Assembly (NCBI GenBank): GCA_905250125.1
Contig: CAJNOL010000455.1
Span: forward strand, 72,238 to 136,237
DNA length: 64,000 bases
Direction: 5' to 3'
Source: Rotaria sordida
Taxonomy: Eukaryota; Rotifera; Eurotatoria; Philodinida; Philodinidae
A model generated the notes under the pieces. It did not search any database. It was not told where the DNA came from and saw only the letters and a list, made by a program, of their open reading frames with translations. Shown here one piece after another: positions 1 through 12,491 of the stretch. The position numbers and the translations under genes were made by a program. Position 1 is the first letter of the stretch. Each line of letters begins with the position of its first letter.

Positions 1-1146
1 AATGCTAACGAATCACTTGTCTAAAACAATCTTATATATTTTTCAAATTGTTAATAATTGATTTGTTTTATCAATAATAACACTTTTTCATTACTAAAAA
101 GCGATGATTGGTGATCTCAAAGTCAAAAATCTTTCATATCATAAATAACAAATCAAATGTAGAAGTTATAACACTGGATTTAATTCAAACTATGGCTACG
201 GATCATTCATTTTTTTTTCAAAGTAAACTAAGATTTGAAAAGTTGAACTAGAAAGACATCTTGAAATTTTATTATTTAGTTTTTTACGTTGTCTTCAATA
301 TATGATTATAATATACTACTTTGAAATAAAAAATCTGTTAGGAGAACACAAAGACATTTAGCATAGGATCGAAGGCAGACTATGTTATCATATGAACTTT
401 ATCTATAACTTATAAGGTATATACATAGCAGTCCAGCATAAATTTCTAAATTCATTATGGAAGCATTTTCCAAGAGAACAATAGTTTATTAATGAAATTA
501 ATTCGTGTCAAAATGAAAATTTTGTACAAGAAGTGGAAACATTACTAATGATCAAAAGTGTCTAACATAAGCAATATAAATAGCTTTATCGCTTGAGGTA
601 TAATCGCTAGTGAATAATTAATTGACTATTTAAATAGAATAATAGAAAACAAATAATACACTTACTTCGCTTATATTTCAAGTATTCAAAAACAAAAGGT
701 TTTAAATGAACTTTATATTAACAGAAAGAAAAATAGATAGAAACATTTTGTTGACGTCGTTCATAAACTGTGTTTCTTATTGTTGAATTGAGCAAATAGT
801 AATTGTTCAAATGTTTACTCAAAGAAAATAAGAGAAATAGTAAGTGGATGTAAATGAATTTTTTTCTCATATTTCGTAATTCATTACTAGGAATGGCATG
901 TTAACTTTTCTGTGAAAGTTAAAGTAGAAATGTATGTTCTTTTCATCCACACCTACGCCCTCTTAGTATTTTCCTTAGAATTCTCATTCATTCTTTTTTG
1001 CTAAGACTTGCTGCATTGTTGTCTAAGTTTCAAAGAATAAATTCATCTTGAAATTCTACTTATCCACCGATACAAGCATTTGTTTCCATATCTTCAATTA
1101 TTGCTTCATATTTTTGCCTAAATCCTTGTTCACTAAAACTGACCGT
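1..1146 (-). pseudogene. DEG/ENaC channel relic, 5' part (runs off left edge)
   Basis: By alignment to the downstream copy, exon 1 is 1146-1060 and exon 2 begins at base 20 (acceptor TTTTAG) and leaves the window. Exon 1 encodes an N-terminal cytoplasmic segment containing EAIIEDMETNACIGG. Two lesions are visible compared with copy 2: the start codon is ACG instead of ATG (1146-1144), and the last codon before the donor is TAA where copy 2 has CAA. Both are transitions. The family (amiloride-sensitive sodium channels) is assigned only through the copy at 25314-28008. The rest of this paralogue, if any, lies outside the window. Confidence 0.7.
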
Positions 1147-1521
1147 GCAAAACACTATCATTATTTCTTAAATTTAATCATTATTTGAAGAAAACAATTC
1201 CTTATTCTTTCGTATGTAATCATTTGAAAGTATAACTTCATTAGATGAATAATATTTTGTTTATCTAAATCAATTACAAATACACAAAAAAAAAATCTTC
1301 ATTAATATTTTAACTTTTGCAGGGTAAGCGAAAAATATCAAGTGAAGAAAAGGAAGAACAAACAGAGAAAGTAAAACATTGAAAAATAAAACGTCGAATA
1401 ATTTTTAAGATGTCAGAAACCAAACTATGTTGCTTTTTCGTGATTGACGATTTTTTGACTAGTAAACTTTATATTTTGCGTAAAAAGCTTATCAAGAACG
1501 AAAACAACGCACAGGACTACT
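1..1521. repeat. Direct segmental duplication, copy 1
   Basis: This stretch is nearly the same as 26958-28385 in the same orientation. Landmarks shared by both are the opening AATGCTAACGAATCACTTGT and the closing GCACAGGACTACT. Copy 1 has about 95 extra bases near 525-618 that copy 2 lacks, plus scattered substitutions. Each copy spans exon 1, intron 1 and the first bases of exon 2 of a DEG/ENaC channel gene read on the minus strand. Copy 1 starts at the window edge, so the duplication may extend to the left. Confidence 0.95.
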
Positions 1522-3825
1522 GATTTTATTTAAATAATGAAGTGTATGGCATGTTCTCACCCTTCTTTTTCTATAACGAACTTCGTCCTTGAGACAAAAA
1601 AAATAAGAAATAAAAAATAATCATTTAAGCTAGAGAAACACACATAAGTATATTGAAATGAAGGTATAAGATTCATCACATTACATAGAAAAAGGAAAAA
1701 AATTGTATACAGTAATAGGACAAGATTTATATATATTAAGTTACAGTGATGAAAATAAAGATAGCTTATCAGTTTACAATAATAGTGCACTCAGAAACAC
1801 AAAATATAAGTTAACAAATTCAAGGAAACGGATCTATATTGAACGCAGTATTAATTTATATTGATATTCTTTTTCTCATAAATAGATCATTTCAAACTAA
1901 ACGAACATCAATGAAATCTTTATTGATCATGACTCTGCATAGTTTTTATCAATGATTTATCTATGAAAAATTTTCTTTTATCATTGACAATAAATAGTAA
2001 CGACTTGTTTTTCATAATTCATTCAAAATATTAACTTTAATTATTCAAAAAAAATCACAAAAATCAATTTAAATTGCGAATTTTTCCATGTTTTCTTTAT
2101 AAAATTCTCGACTAATAAATAATGAAAACAATCAATGTAACTATTTGTATTTAAGACAATTTATTCTCTCTATGTAGATAGTTTCATTATTTTAATTGAT
2201 TTACGAAATTTTTACGAATATATTTTCAATGGAAAAAAAAACCTTTTGATTTTTTTTACATGAAATATTTTTCTTATTGAAAAATCCAATTAATTGTTTG
2301 TTAAATTATTTATTTATCTATCTTCTAAATTCTATGAATAAACTGATACAGTTTTTATGTGTTTATATATATATATAAGAATTGTCATCATTTAATTAAT
2401 AGTTGAAATAAATGACAAAAAAAATTGCCAGTAAATACAGTCACTTCTTTTTATGTATATAATATTGTTTTCAATATATAATAATTATACTCGATAATTA
2501 TTATCAAAATTGCTACTATTGAGAATATTAACAAAAAGAAAAATAATACTTCACTCATATTAATATAAGTAGAATGATTCATTTTGAAAGATTCGTTTAA
2601 TAATTCTCGTAGCCTCTAAATAAAAAGAGATTAAGTTAAATAAATAATTTTCCATATAAATAATTATTTCGAGAAAAAAATCATTCGATGATATTAAGCC
2701 GATATAAAATAAAGAAGAAATATACTCTTATGATCGATTTTTATGGTAAAATTGTATAATCATTTTTTTTTTCGATATTGAAATATGTGTTTTCAATTTA
2801 TTACTTTCGAAATATATTCGAAATGTAATGTTATTGCTGATGAATATAAACCATGTGTTTTATATTCAAATATTCCAACTGATGATGTTTCTATTTGTTA
2901 CTTCTATTTTTTAATAGGAACATAGAATAATAAAAATTTTTGTTATTTGTGCCACAACATAAGACACTATGGAAATGAATCACTATCAAGTTTTCTTTAT
3001 GCAATATTAAATTTTTTTTTGTTACTGGTCTTTCAAACGTGTTAATGAACTCAACAAATCATACAATTGAAAGTTTAAATAATCTTCACATTTAATGGTC
3101 AGTGATAGACAAACAAGTGCTGACTTGACTGTTCGAACTTTGGGTGTGTAAAAAATTTTTTTCAACAGTGGTGTAGTTTAGAAAAAAAACAGCTGTTCGA
3201 TTGGTTATTCCGTATTTTTTCTGCATATATAATACGGTTCGAGCAATATGATCTTTTAAGAAATCCATATATTAGAAAACAAAAGTGGAACGACAGAAAT
3301 ATTCTTTGTCTGTCCGTTTTTTTTGGAAAAATTGAATCTTCATCAATAGAACTTAGTGTATTAATTAAGAATTTTCACTGTCACGCTTATTCAAAAACAT
3401 CAGTCTTTAAACGTGAAAAATAACATATTGATAAAACTTAAAATCAGAATTTATAGTCAATCATGATTATATAGTGGATATTATTTGGCGAAATGAAGAA
3501 ATTTTAATTTTATTCTATAGTTAGTACGAGAGAAGCTTCATTTAATCCTATATTTTTTGGAAAAGAATCGGCAGATCCCTACTGTATTTTTATTTTTCGA
3601 CCATTTAAATGGAAAAAATAATATAAATTTTCCACTGATTGTGTGTGTTACATCCCTGACACCTCTTTCCACGGTTGAGCCACCACTGTTCACACTTTTG
3701 ATTCTTAAGATATTATTTTATCAAAAATTGCTGATTTCTGCAATGAATACAGTTCATTATGAAAAAATAAACAACCAGCTTTATGCAAGTATTTTTTTTT
3801 TTATTGAAAAAATATGTAAGGAGAG
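1522..3825. other. Intergenic, no gene recognised
   Basis: This is very AT-rich sequence with homopolymer runs and no ORF with coding character. Short ORFs at 1557-1790 and 3557-3856 are low-complexity and hydrophobic by chance. I see no RNA gene or transposon end here. Confidence 0.6.
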
Positions 3826-5554
3826 TTACATGTTACATAAAGGAAAATATGTATGAAAATTTTCTGGACGAACATATGAACCATATATAATAAGAATTCG
3901 CAAACGAGCACAAGTAAGACGTGTTGCATCATTGGTAAAATTGTATGTTATCATTACTAATGATTCATATGTTATTCTAAGTTCTAACAAACAAGGCAGA
4001 TGAATTTTAGTATCATTCAGAAATTGATCAGCATAATCAACATTTACACTTCGAAGAATCAAACAATGAAGATAAGGAAATGTGATAATTGGGCATAATT
4101 GTTGTTTTCTTTTTTGTGGTTGATAATTCCATATAGTTAGTTTTTGAAGAAAAGGAAAACAATTCGAGACGATTTGAAAAAATTCTTGTTCAAAAGGATG
4201 TTTTCTATCAGTCATCATCACCATTCGAACTTTATTAAATATTCCACCTTGAAAATGACAATTCATATTGTAAAACCTATCAAATTGATATGGAAGTGAA
4301 TAGATATGGCATGTACTTCTTTGTTCTATTGATTCTTTGTGAGTATATGAAGCAATTTGTTGATATTCTCTTTCGATAAAACTACGTTGAATATCATTGT
4401 TTGATGGAAGATTAATTCGAATATTCTTATTGATAACAAGAGTATTTATACTGAAAATAAATTTTTTTAATTGTGGCATATGAATAAGAATTTCATTGTA
4501 TAAATGATTTCCATCAATATAAGTCGATTCAATTCTTTGTATCGATAGATATAATGTTAATTCTTCAAGATTTGACATTCGACATATTAATGGAACAACT
4601 AGACTATCATAAAATTGTGTTCGACAATAAGTTATTAAAGATAAACATTTGAGTTTGGGAAGTTGTCTCTATAAAGAAAAAAAAGGATATATTTTTGATA
4701 TAATGTTTATGCATATACAATTATTAAATATATTCTTACTGTATTATCAATATTTGATAATGGAGAAGAAATTGTTTCAATATAAATGATCAATGTTGAT
4801 AAAGAATCAAAACGTCCATCAAGAAAATAAAGACAATCATCAAAATGATTAACATCAATATTCAATTTGGTAAGTGTTGAACAAACACAACTTGTTGATG
4901 GCAAATTATACATTGAAATCAGTGAATTTCCACTACAAAACCATTGACTATAAGTCAAATCAGTTAGACGTTTGCTTCTAGACAATATTAATGCAAATAA
5001 ATTTGATTCATTTTCATCTCGTACTGTTGGTTTTTTATCAATCATCTTAATATTAACATGTGTGATTTGATTAGTGAGAAGACAACGAAGTTTTGTATCA
5101 TCTTCAATGTACACAAATGTTTTCTTGATTAAACAAATGAAAATACAAAAAACAAAAAACTTATACCTCGTAAATATGGTAAAAGTGTATCTGATTCAAA
5201 ATTGATTAATGATAATGAATAAAGTTGAGGATAGACAACAGCACCAAGTATATCTTCCATAGAATATTGATTAACAGTGAGTTTCTTTATTTTATTATTA
5301 ATTCGAGGCAAAATTTCTTTACAAATTCTTGAAAGAACTTGTTTCTCTATTGAAAAGTTATCATTAAGCAATGCTTTAACCGTTAAATCTAGATGATTAG
5401 TGTAGAAAGGATCGAGTACTAGTCGATCAAATCGTTGATTTACATCCACCAATGAATAAAGTACATCGATCATATTCAATTTTTTGATGATATTAAGTAG
5501 AATTTCATCGGGCAAATCAAGTATATTCATTCGATTTACGTCAATGATCAACAT
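3826..5554 (-). CDS. F-box protein with leucine-rich tail
   Basis: Three exons are supported: 5554-5167, 5101-4740 and 4668-3826, with GT-AG junctions that keep frame (GAG|GTATAAG, ACA|GTAAGA; acceptors TTGAAG and TTTATAG). The product is about 530 residues. Residues 9-45 form an F-box (MNILDLPDEILLNIIKKL, then YSLVDVNQRFDRL). The remainder is a series of irregular leucine-rich segments such as LPKLKCLSLITYCRTQF. Proteins of this layout recruit substrates to SCF ubiquitin ligases through Skp1; the substrate cannot be told from sequence. The start at 5554 is the first ATG; a second ATG eight codons later sits right at the F-box. No lesion was seen. A related gene lies at 51596-53644. Confidence 0.85.
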
Positions 5555-7770
5555 AACTTGAGATAATTATCCATAGGATTTAATATTTAGTCATCTATAT
5601 ATATATATATAATGCGTTCATTTTTTCACTGTCGTCGGTGAGGACAATGAAGAAAAAATGTACACATTATCATGTTGAACAACAATATTATTTTTCTATC
5701 TGGCTAACATTTTCCTTCATTTAGCTCAAAATAGACAGAAAAGTAAATTAACATTAAAATTCACTTTTCTGTCTATGTTAGGATCTTATACTACTATGCT
5801 TAGAATAAGATCGAATAAATCAATTGACCATTGAAAATTCATATAAATATATAAGAAAATTTATTTTTCATCGGAGGTTATCATTGATTGATTTTGATAA
5901 ACTCAAAAATAAAAAAATGTAACAATGTAAAAAAAAAAGGCATTTATAAATAATGTCCAACTATAATTTGCTAACCAACTTGTTAAAGAAAAATGAAATG
6001 AACAACAACAAAAAGAAAATAAAAATTAGACGTTTCATCTCTATATTGATCATGTAACATTATTTAAGGTGATATTTTCAAAACTTTTAAGATATCTATG
6101 GTGAAATATCATATAAATTCAGTGTTTGAGAAATAATTTACTTTGTTTTCGTTGGTAGATTTTCAATTTGTGTCAAGTTTCAATTAACTTGTTAAGTTGT
6201 TGTTTCCTTTAGTAATTGAAGATAATATGGTGGATGTTATTCATTATTGATCGATTGAACAAAACTTTCTGGTATCGTTTTCATTCAAATTCATATAAAA
6301 ATAAATGTTTATTTTAAAAGAACATAAATTCTAACCCCCCCCCCCCCCCCCCTTGATCACTCCCCATCTTACAAGACCCCCTCATAATAGAAGACCCCTT
6401 TTGAAAAAAATTTTTTTCCCCCTAAAAAAGAACCCCCCCCCCCCCCATTTATTTAAGATTTTTTTTTTTTGAGAACTGAAGATTTTCATGTTTTTTACCC
6501 TAAAACGTATCTATTCCTGGAGTTTTTAGCTGAAAATTTTCAAACTGATGAGTTCAAATCTATATTTAAGATTCAAAAATCGTGAAAATCTTGTCTCCAA
6601 TTTTCAAAATCGCTTCAGTTCTCTCAGAGTACCTTTTTAGTTACAAAAACTTATCAGTGTAGCCGCTGTAGAGCTGAAGTGTAATACTCATGAGACACAG
6701 ACTGCTACAAATTTATATTATATTCTCAAAAACGGATGGAAAAGTTTATTTTCAAAAGATATCAAATAAATGGATAGATTACAACTAATTCTATCGTTTG
6801 AATTAAAGTATACGCTCTAAAACTTTATCCCAACGAAACTATTTCATTTCGAACTAATACCTCTCCCTTCGCTCCATTTATCAGATTTCCTGAATCTATT
6901 TATAATATTAATACAACCGACGCAGAATGTTAAGTTTCTAAAGAAACATCGATCATAATGATTAATTTATAGCAGTTTCTATTCGTACATTTCAAACATT
7001 TTTTTTTTCTAATGCATGCTTTTTTTTTCTTGTTACTATTCGCTGTATTATTCTTCTGTTAATCGAGATTATTATTATTTCGTATTATTCGATTCAAGCT
7101 TTAATTTAATAATTAAATAAGCTTAGTATAAACATCAGTTGTATCTTCGTCAGATTCTAACAATCTTGTATGCATATTAATGTACTAAGTAAGACACAAA
7201 ATAAATATTTCTAAAAGTTAGAAAGTAGTTTGATCACGCTTTTATGTAACTTATACTATCGTTATGAAAAATCACAAAAGATTATCTTTCACATGAATCG
7301 TATAAACTTTTTATCTGCGTAAAAAAAGGAGGCTAGCTTTTTGCGAATGCTCATAAAAATATTCGAACTATTGGAAAGCGAAAGATTCTAGAAATTTCCA
7401 CAACCTTTTAAATATAAGTGATTGTTACGACATGTAATGGAGAAGAGGGAACAAGCTGAAAAACCTTGACTCAAACTTACGGTCACTATTAGTTTGTTCA
7501 GAAATATATGTGAGCTATACAAAGCTTAAAAACGTAATAATTAGAGCAGAAGTACAAAAAGTTGTTATTTCAGAAAAGATTAGATTTGTCTTGTAAAAAA
7601 AGAACTTGTCAACTCAGAAAAAATCAATTTTGTTTTGTGAAGAAAAACTTGTTATTTCAGAAAACGATATGATTGTTTAAACTAATAAATTATTAGAAAG
7701 AAGAAAAGTGTCATCTACGTAGTACAGTTAAAAAGTAATGACCACTAAATACTTATAGGTTGCAAAAAAA
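5555..7770. other. Intergenic with hairpin and poly-C runs
   Basis: No coding sequence is recognised. A perfect-looking hairpin lies at about 5729-5777 (arms ATAGACAGAAAAGT and ACTTTTCTGTCTAT). Two poly-C runs lie at 6335-6352 and 6433-6446, separated by short C-rich pieces. The rest is AT-rich and featureless. Confidence 0.6.
6335..6446. repeat. Paired poly-C tracts
   Basis: Two uninterrupted C runs of about 18 and 14 bases are joined by a segment with several CCCC blocks (GACCCCCTC, GACCCCTTTT, TTCCCCCT). In DNA this AT-rich they stand out. A third run lies at 63504-63522. They could form G-quadruplexes on the minus strand or be prone to assembly slippage. Confidence 0.8.
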
Positions 7771-7856
7771 CTGAAAACCTCCCAATAATGAGCACCTCTG
7801 TAAAGTGGGCACTTTTAACGGGTCCCGATGGTGCCCACATTAGAGAGGTTTTACTG
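7771..7856. mobile_element. Palindromic transposon end, pogo/Tc1-like
   Basis: An 86-bp imperfect palindrome starts with CTGAAAACCTCC and ends with GAGAGGTTTTACTG, next to TA on the right side. Read from the right, CAGTAAAACCTCTCTAATG resembles the CAGTAAAACCTC-type termini that I recall from pogo/Tigger-like elements, which target TA. The left side lacks a clear TA. This is a solo miniature element or the fused ends of one. Confidence 0.5.
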
Positions 7857-8042
7857 TAGATGGTTTTTTAGTTTTTTCCAGTATGTATATACGTAATCAG
7901 TTAGGGTTTTTTCTCGAGCTAGTATTAAAGTGATATGATCATCCTATCTCCATAAGGAATACACAGCTCTAAGATCTGATATGTAAACGTGTTCAAGTAT
8001 TTCCTTCTGTTTTTTAGTAAAAACGAACCATAAAATAAAAGT

Positions 8043-8870
8043 TTATATGAAATTAGGGAGGACGAAAGTAAGAAATAGTAAACATCTTAATTTGATATCG
8101 CTTCTTGGGATATTGTGATAGATTTTCGAAAGTCCACAGTATATGTTTCTTATTTTTGATATACGTGTTTGTGGGTAAATACCCCAACCTAATTTGTTTC
8201 TTATTTTAACTCCTAAGTATTTAAACATAGGTACAAATTCAAGCTTCCTATTTTCAAAAAAATACATTGGGGTATGAAGGAGCAACAGCGTTATGAAATA
8301 ACATTACTTTTATTTTGTTCAAATTCACTGGTAATAAAATATCTTTGTAGTACTTCTCTAGTGCTAACATAGCTATTTCTGTATATTCCTCTAGTTGCTT
8401 TATATTTTCTGACAGCCTTTTTTCGATAGAACCTTTTATTAGGATTGCAAGATCGTCAGCAAATAAATTTATATTGAAACGCATAAACATTTTTGGTAGA
8501 AAGTGCAAGTGCAATCTAAACAGTGTTGCTAATAAAACTGAACCCTGAGGTGCTCCTACATTAATACTTATATTTCTGGATATGGCTTCACCATACTGTA
8601 TATTCATTGAACGTCTCTGCAACCACTCGTATGTGAATCTTACTAGATTAAGTGGCATATCTAAATCTAACATATTCGAGATGAGAACTGGATGCCACAA
8701 CTTGTCGAAGGTAGTTTTAAAGTTTACAAAGATTCCTAGTGCAGAGCGATTTGGTATTGCTATCGTCAATCGCATGTCTTCACAGGTTGTGAGGATTTGG
8801 GTTTGCAGACGTCGGTTCGGGGCGAAGGCTGATTGTTCATCTATGTAGATACCTTTGAATTCGCATCACT
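8043..8870 (-). pseudogene. Non-LTR retrotransposon reverse transcriptase fragment
   Basis: Minus-strand translation gives recognisable reverse transcriptase blocks in order: DEQSAFAPNRRLQTQ near 8835, FVNFKTTFDKLWHPVL near 8720, GAPQGSVLLATLF near 8545 and the catalytic NLFADDLAILI near 8460. After a frame change near 8280 the thumb-side motif FKYLGVKI continues. This is the jockey/CR1/RTE-like arrangement. The upstream endonuclease and downstream end are missing, and the frameshift makes it inactive. It is a dead-on-arrival fragment of about 0.8 kb. The clade cannot be fixed from these residues alone. Confidence 0.85.
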
Positions 8871-8872
8871 TG

Positions 8873-9330
8873 AGTATTTTTGTATGTATATATCCTTCGA
8901 AAAGTTTGCTCAAGTTGGATAGTGATGAGATGGATCTCAATTCATATATATCATTAGGAATGTCTTTATGTGATTTATCGACAATTAATTATGAAACATT
9001 GGAATATTTAACAAATATTATTAAAACATTTACAAAAATATATTGATGTTAATGATAGAAAATTATCTAATTTTTTTAAAATATAATTTAATTAAAAAAA
9101 TCTTATGAAAGAGTTTGGAAATTACTTGTAAAACAAATTGAAGAAAAATCTTCATTACAACAACCAGAATATAATCATAAATTACTTCAAGTAAAATTTC
9201 TTTTTTTTTTCTTTTTGTTTTAGCGTCATCAAATAATCAATACGAAATATTTAATTAATTATCAACAACGTTTAATTATTGGAAAATATCGTCGAGTTTA
9301 TGTTCTATTTTAGTTTCTTTTCTTTGTTTT
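8873..9330 (+). pseudogene. Unidentified coding relic
   Basis: Short coding-like pieces follow one another in changing frames: MDLNSYISLGMSLCDLS and YETLEYLTNIIKTFTK near 8930-9045, SYERVWKLLVKQIEEK near 9101-9185, then after a 34-bp AT-rich intron-like gap (GT...TTTTAG) RHQIINTKYLINYQQRL. In-frame stops separate the first and second pieces. The codon use looks protein-like but I do not recognise the family. It directly precedes the CDK5RAP3 relic on the same strand and is equally decayed. Confidence 0.4.
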
Positions 9331-9453
9331 TTTTTTTTTTTTTTATTTCATTTAATAAATCAACAAAATATAGGGACGATTCATTAAATGTTTTTATCTT
9401 TAATGACAAATTTTAAAAAAAGAAACAAGACTTTTCTAATTGTAGATTTAACA

Positions 9454-10815
9454 ATGGCTCTTTATTAGAGTACTATTGATATTCATCTTACAAAACTTGT
9501 TGGTTAGTTATTTTATTAAGTTTTTTTTTTAATGATAAATTCGATTATTTTATAGATTGGTTAGTTGATCGTCGTTATTGTTCAAAAGATTGGAATGAAC
9601 GATCAGGGGTTATTAGAGCGAATATTCAACAAGCTATTTTAGATATACCTCAACATGATCAAATAAAAATATTACTTGCTTCTTTATCTATTAATAGAAT
9701 TTTCATATTATTTTTATAAATTATATTTTTATAATTTAGAATTATTTTTCTTGTTGACAAATTGTTGAAATATTAAAATAAAGAGAAAAAGAAAGTAAAA
9801 ATATGTTTAGCATGTATTCATCAGAACGAATCAAGGTTTATTAATCAAATGTCACACTTTCATATTAATATATTTATTTAGGATTGGTGAACGATTGTTT
9901 CAAACTATGAAAAGAATTCTGTATCTTAGTTTGTTTTTACCAAGGAAAAAAATTAAACTTCTTTGTTAATTTCTAGTTGAATCCACTCAAATTCTTCAAC
10001 AAAATCTTGCATATGAAATTCCTGTATTAAAAAAAAGAAATTCGTAAATGTCAACAAATTCGATCAGAATGTCATACATGTCATGCAGAAATAGATAAAA
10101 ATATTCATTACATTGAAAACTAATATGCACAATTATGTATTGATATGTTACTTAAAGTTAGTATCATATTTAATGCATTTCTAACTTTTTATTTAATATC
10201 ATGTGATGATATTCAACGAGAATTCATTCAACCTATTGAATATTTACCAAATATATGCACAGAATTAGCGAATGGAGATAAAAGTTCAATTCTATCATTA
10301 AAATTCACTATTGAGTTTTATACAGAGTTTATGAAAGATTTTCATTCATCTTCGAAATCTGATAACGAACAATTTTTACTTTTAATTAATTATTTAATTG
10401 AAAATAGAAATACAATAGTATATTAATGGCAAACTACTGGTCATGTGCCTGTTAGTGTTGAATGACCAGCATTAAATTATAGATTTGTAGAAGCAGAAAT
10501 TAATGACGAAGAAGCAAATAATATTCGGGATTTAGATAATGATATAACAACATCAACTGAACGAATTCAAGTTAAATAACTAGCAAAACAAAGTGATGCT
10601 ATTGATTTTGATACGATATAAATCTATTCTCAGGTTTTCTATTCTTCATACTCTTATGTATTTCGAAAGAAGAAATTGATTGATATGCTATTGATATACA
10701 AACAGAATAACTTAATTCAACTCTTTTCTCAAATGATATTTATTTTAATTCAATTCCTAATGCTCTTAGAGAAGCTGCTCTTAATGAATAAACTAATCCA
10801 AGTATTTGATTTTTT
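9454..10815 (+). pseudogene. CDK5RAP3: CDK5RAP3 (C53/LZAP) relic
   Basis: Pieces line up in order with the animal UFMylation/ER-phagy adaptor CDK5RAP3. These include IDIHLTKL then DWLVDRRYCSKDWNERS (9555-9605), QNLAYEIPVLKK, EIRKCQQIRSECHTCH (about 10030-10090), DDIQREFIQPIEYLPNI, ENRNTIVY and VPVSVE (10400-10462), and AKQSDAIDFD followed by EEID/YAID, which match the acidic IDWG-type region. Lesions are many: TAG after MALY, TAA after IEN, TAA after NTIVY where the family has Glu, TGA in VSVE*P where the family has Arg, another TAA in RIQVK*LA, and several frame changes. The C-terminal half of the family protein is missing. The gene is certainly non-functional as written. Confidence 0.85.
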
Positions 10816-11044
10816 ATTTTCTTCAATTTTTTTTTCTCTTCAACTAGTTGATGATGGTATTATTTGTGGAAAGGATATATTAACATAATTAGAAAATTGT
10901 TCAATATATAGATTATTTATTTATGAACTTTATCATTTTGTTTTGAAGAAAAAATAGAACTATTTTTAAAGTTTATTTTTTTAATTCTGATTAACACCTT
11001 TTCAATTGGAATCGCCATCTAACAGATCGTCGAGCTAATATGTA
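10816..11044. other. Short gap between two relics
   Basis: AT-rich spacer between the plus-strand CDK5RAP3 relic and the minus-strand NuMA-like relic, which are convergent. A short ORF here (10676-10888) is not convincing. Confidence 0.5.
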
Positions 11045-12491
11045 GAAAAACGAATTAAAAACTAAATAACAAAATTCAATAGAATTATCTTGTCTGCTCG
11101 AACTAATTCTTCATTCAAGATAACATTTGATGTGTGTGCATCTTTGACTTCTCGAATTCTAGCATATAGAAAATAAAAAAAAATATTGAAAAAAAGAATT
11201 CAATACTATGTCTACTGTTTATTTTCAACTTCATATCGACGAATATCTTCACGCAATTGATTGCGTTCATCTTTAATTATATCATAATCAATTTGTTGAA
11301 CAACTTTTTCATTTAATTCATGATGCTTTCTCTCTTAAAATTGAACATAAAAATCAATCAATCAAATTCATAAAAGAATATAGTTACTTAATGTATTATA
11401 ACGTTTTTCAAGATCACCATATTTATTATTAATATTAACTAGTATATTTTGAATTTTAAATACATCTTCCTGAATAGCATTACATGATTGAATAGATACA
11501 GTACCAATTTGAGATTGCTACAATCAAAACGAATATTAATGAAAAAGAACATAGAAATATCTTACATTCGTTGAACAAGTACAACTTTCATCCAGGATTA
11601 ATGAATGATTGTTATTATTTCGTGAACCATTTGAATCTACATTAAAAAAAACAAAGCAATTTCCATTAAATTTTTTGTTTTCGATAATACAAATCTGTAA
11701 ACCTACCACTAATCAATGGATCTACACATTTTCTTTTAGCAGCTGTTGTTTTTTATGATTCTTTATCTACAGAACCATAGACAATACAAATAAAATTGTA
11801 AAACAAAAAAAAAAATCTTACCATCTTGTAAGCAAGCATCAACATTTAATTGATATGCATCATTTGCTACTGTTTTAATCATATGTAACTTAAATAGAGT
11901 TGCTAATCGTTTAAATTGAGTATTATTAAAAGCCGATAAATGAAAAGAACGAAAATATTTCATCACGTGCAATAAAAAATAACAAGTAATGCCGTCTAAA
12001 AAAAATTAACAACTTAACGAATAAATATATTGTTGTTCTTACTTTAAAAAGAAGAACATCATTGCCGTGAACTAATTCATTTAAATTCCATTCCATAATG
12101 GAACAAGTTGATTGTTCTATTCAATATCAAAACAAAAGATCTTGAAGAAAAATAGATTATTCAAAATACTTGAAAGATATTGAAGAATAAATTCAAATTT
12201 ATCTTCAGTACTATCAGTTAATGCTGGAATACTAATATCAGCTTCTGGAAATTGTCGTGCTTCACTAAATAATTCAATAATCATTAAACAATAGAGAAAA
12301 AATACGTATATACTCATACACTGCAGAAATAATTTCGATAAAGTGATTAGCATTCTGAAGCTCATTAATTGATGTAACTGGTTGAAGTGATGCACCGATT
12401 AAAGAATTAATCTAAATTCAAGGTTTAATATATCAATAAATTTATTACATTTAGTACTTACAGCAAAAAGAATAAGTTCCTCGTTTACCAT
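11045..12491 (-). pseudogene. NuMA/HOOK-domain coiled-coil protein relic
   Basis: Reading from ATG 12491, exons 12491-12462, 12411-12314 and later ones join in frame through GT-AG introns. They give MVNEELILFAINSLIGAS, TSINELQNANHFIEII, EDKFEFILQYL, EWNLNELVHGNDVLLFK and TALLVIFYCT. This order and spacing match the N-terminal HOOK-like domain of NuMA (SWVNSLHV...LQLQDCSIFIKII...RLDFVCSFL...MTMLLLYHST), which helps mitotic spindle organisation. Later exons encode a coiled coil (IQEDVFKIQNILVNINNKYG). After FYCT the frame shifts, and a later exon has KES*KTTAAKRK. The coiled coil is far shorter than the family's. I call it a decayed, truncated paralogue. Confidence 0.65.

Noticed and set aside
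1320-1381. Plus-strand terminal exon GKRKISSEEKEEQTEKVKH present in both duplicate copies
   Set aside because: Conservation is explained by the duplication itself, no upstream exon joins to it, and the region is an intron or 5' flank of the minus-strand channel.
1557-1790. 77-residue hydrophobic ORF
   Set aside because: Low-complexity Phe/Leu/Tyr composition from AT-rich DNA, no homologous feature in the duplicate copy.
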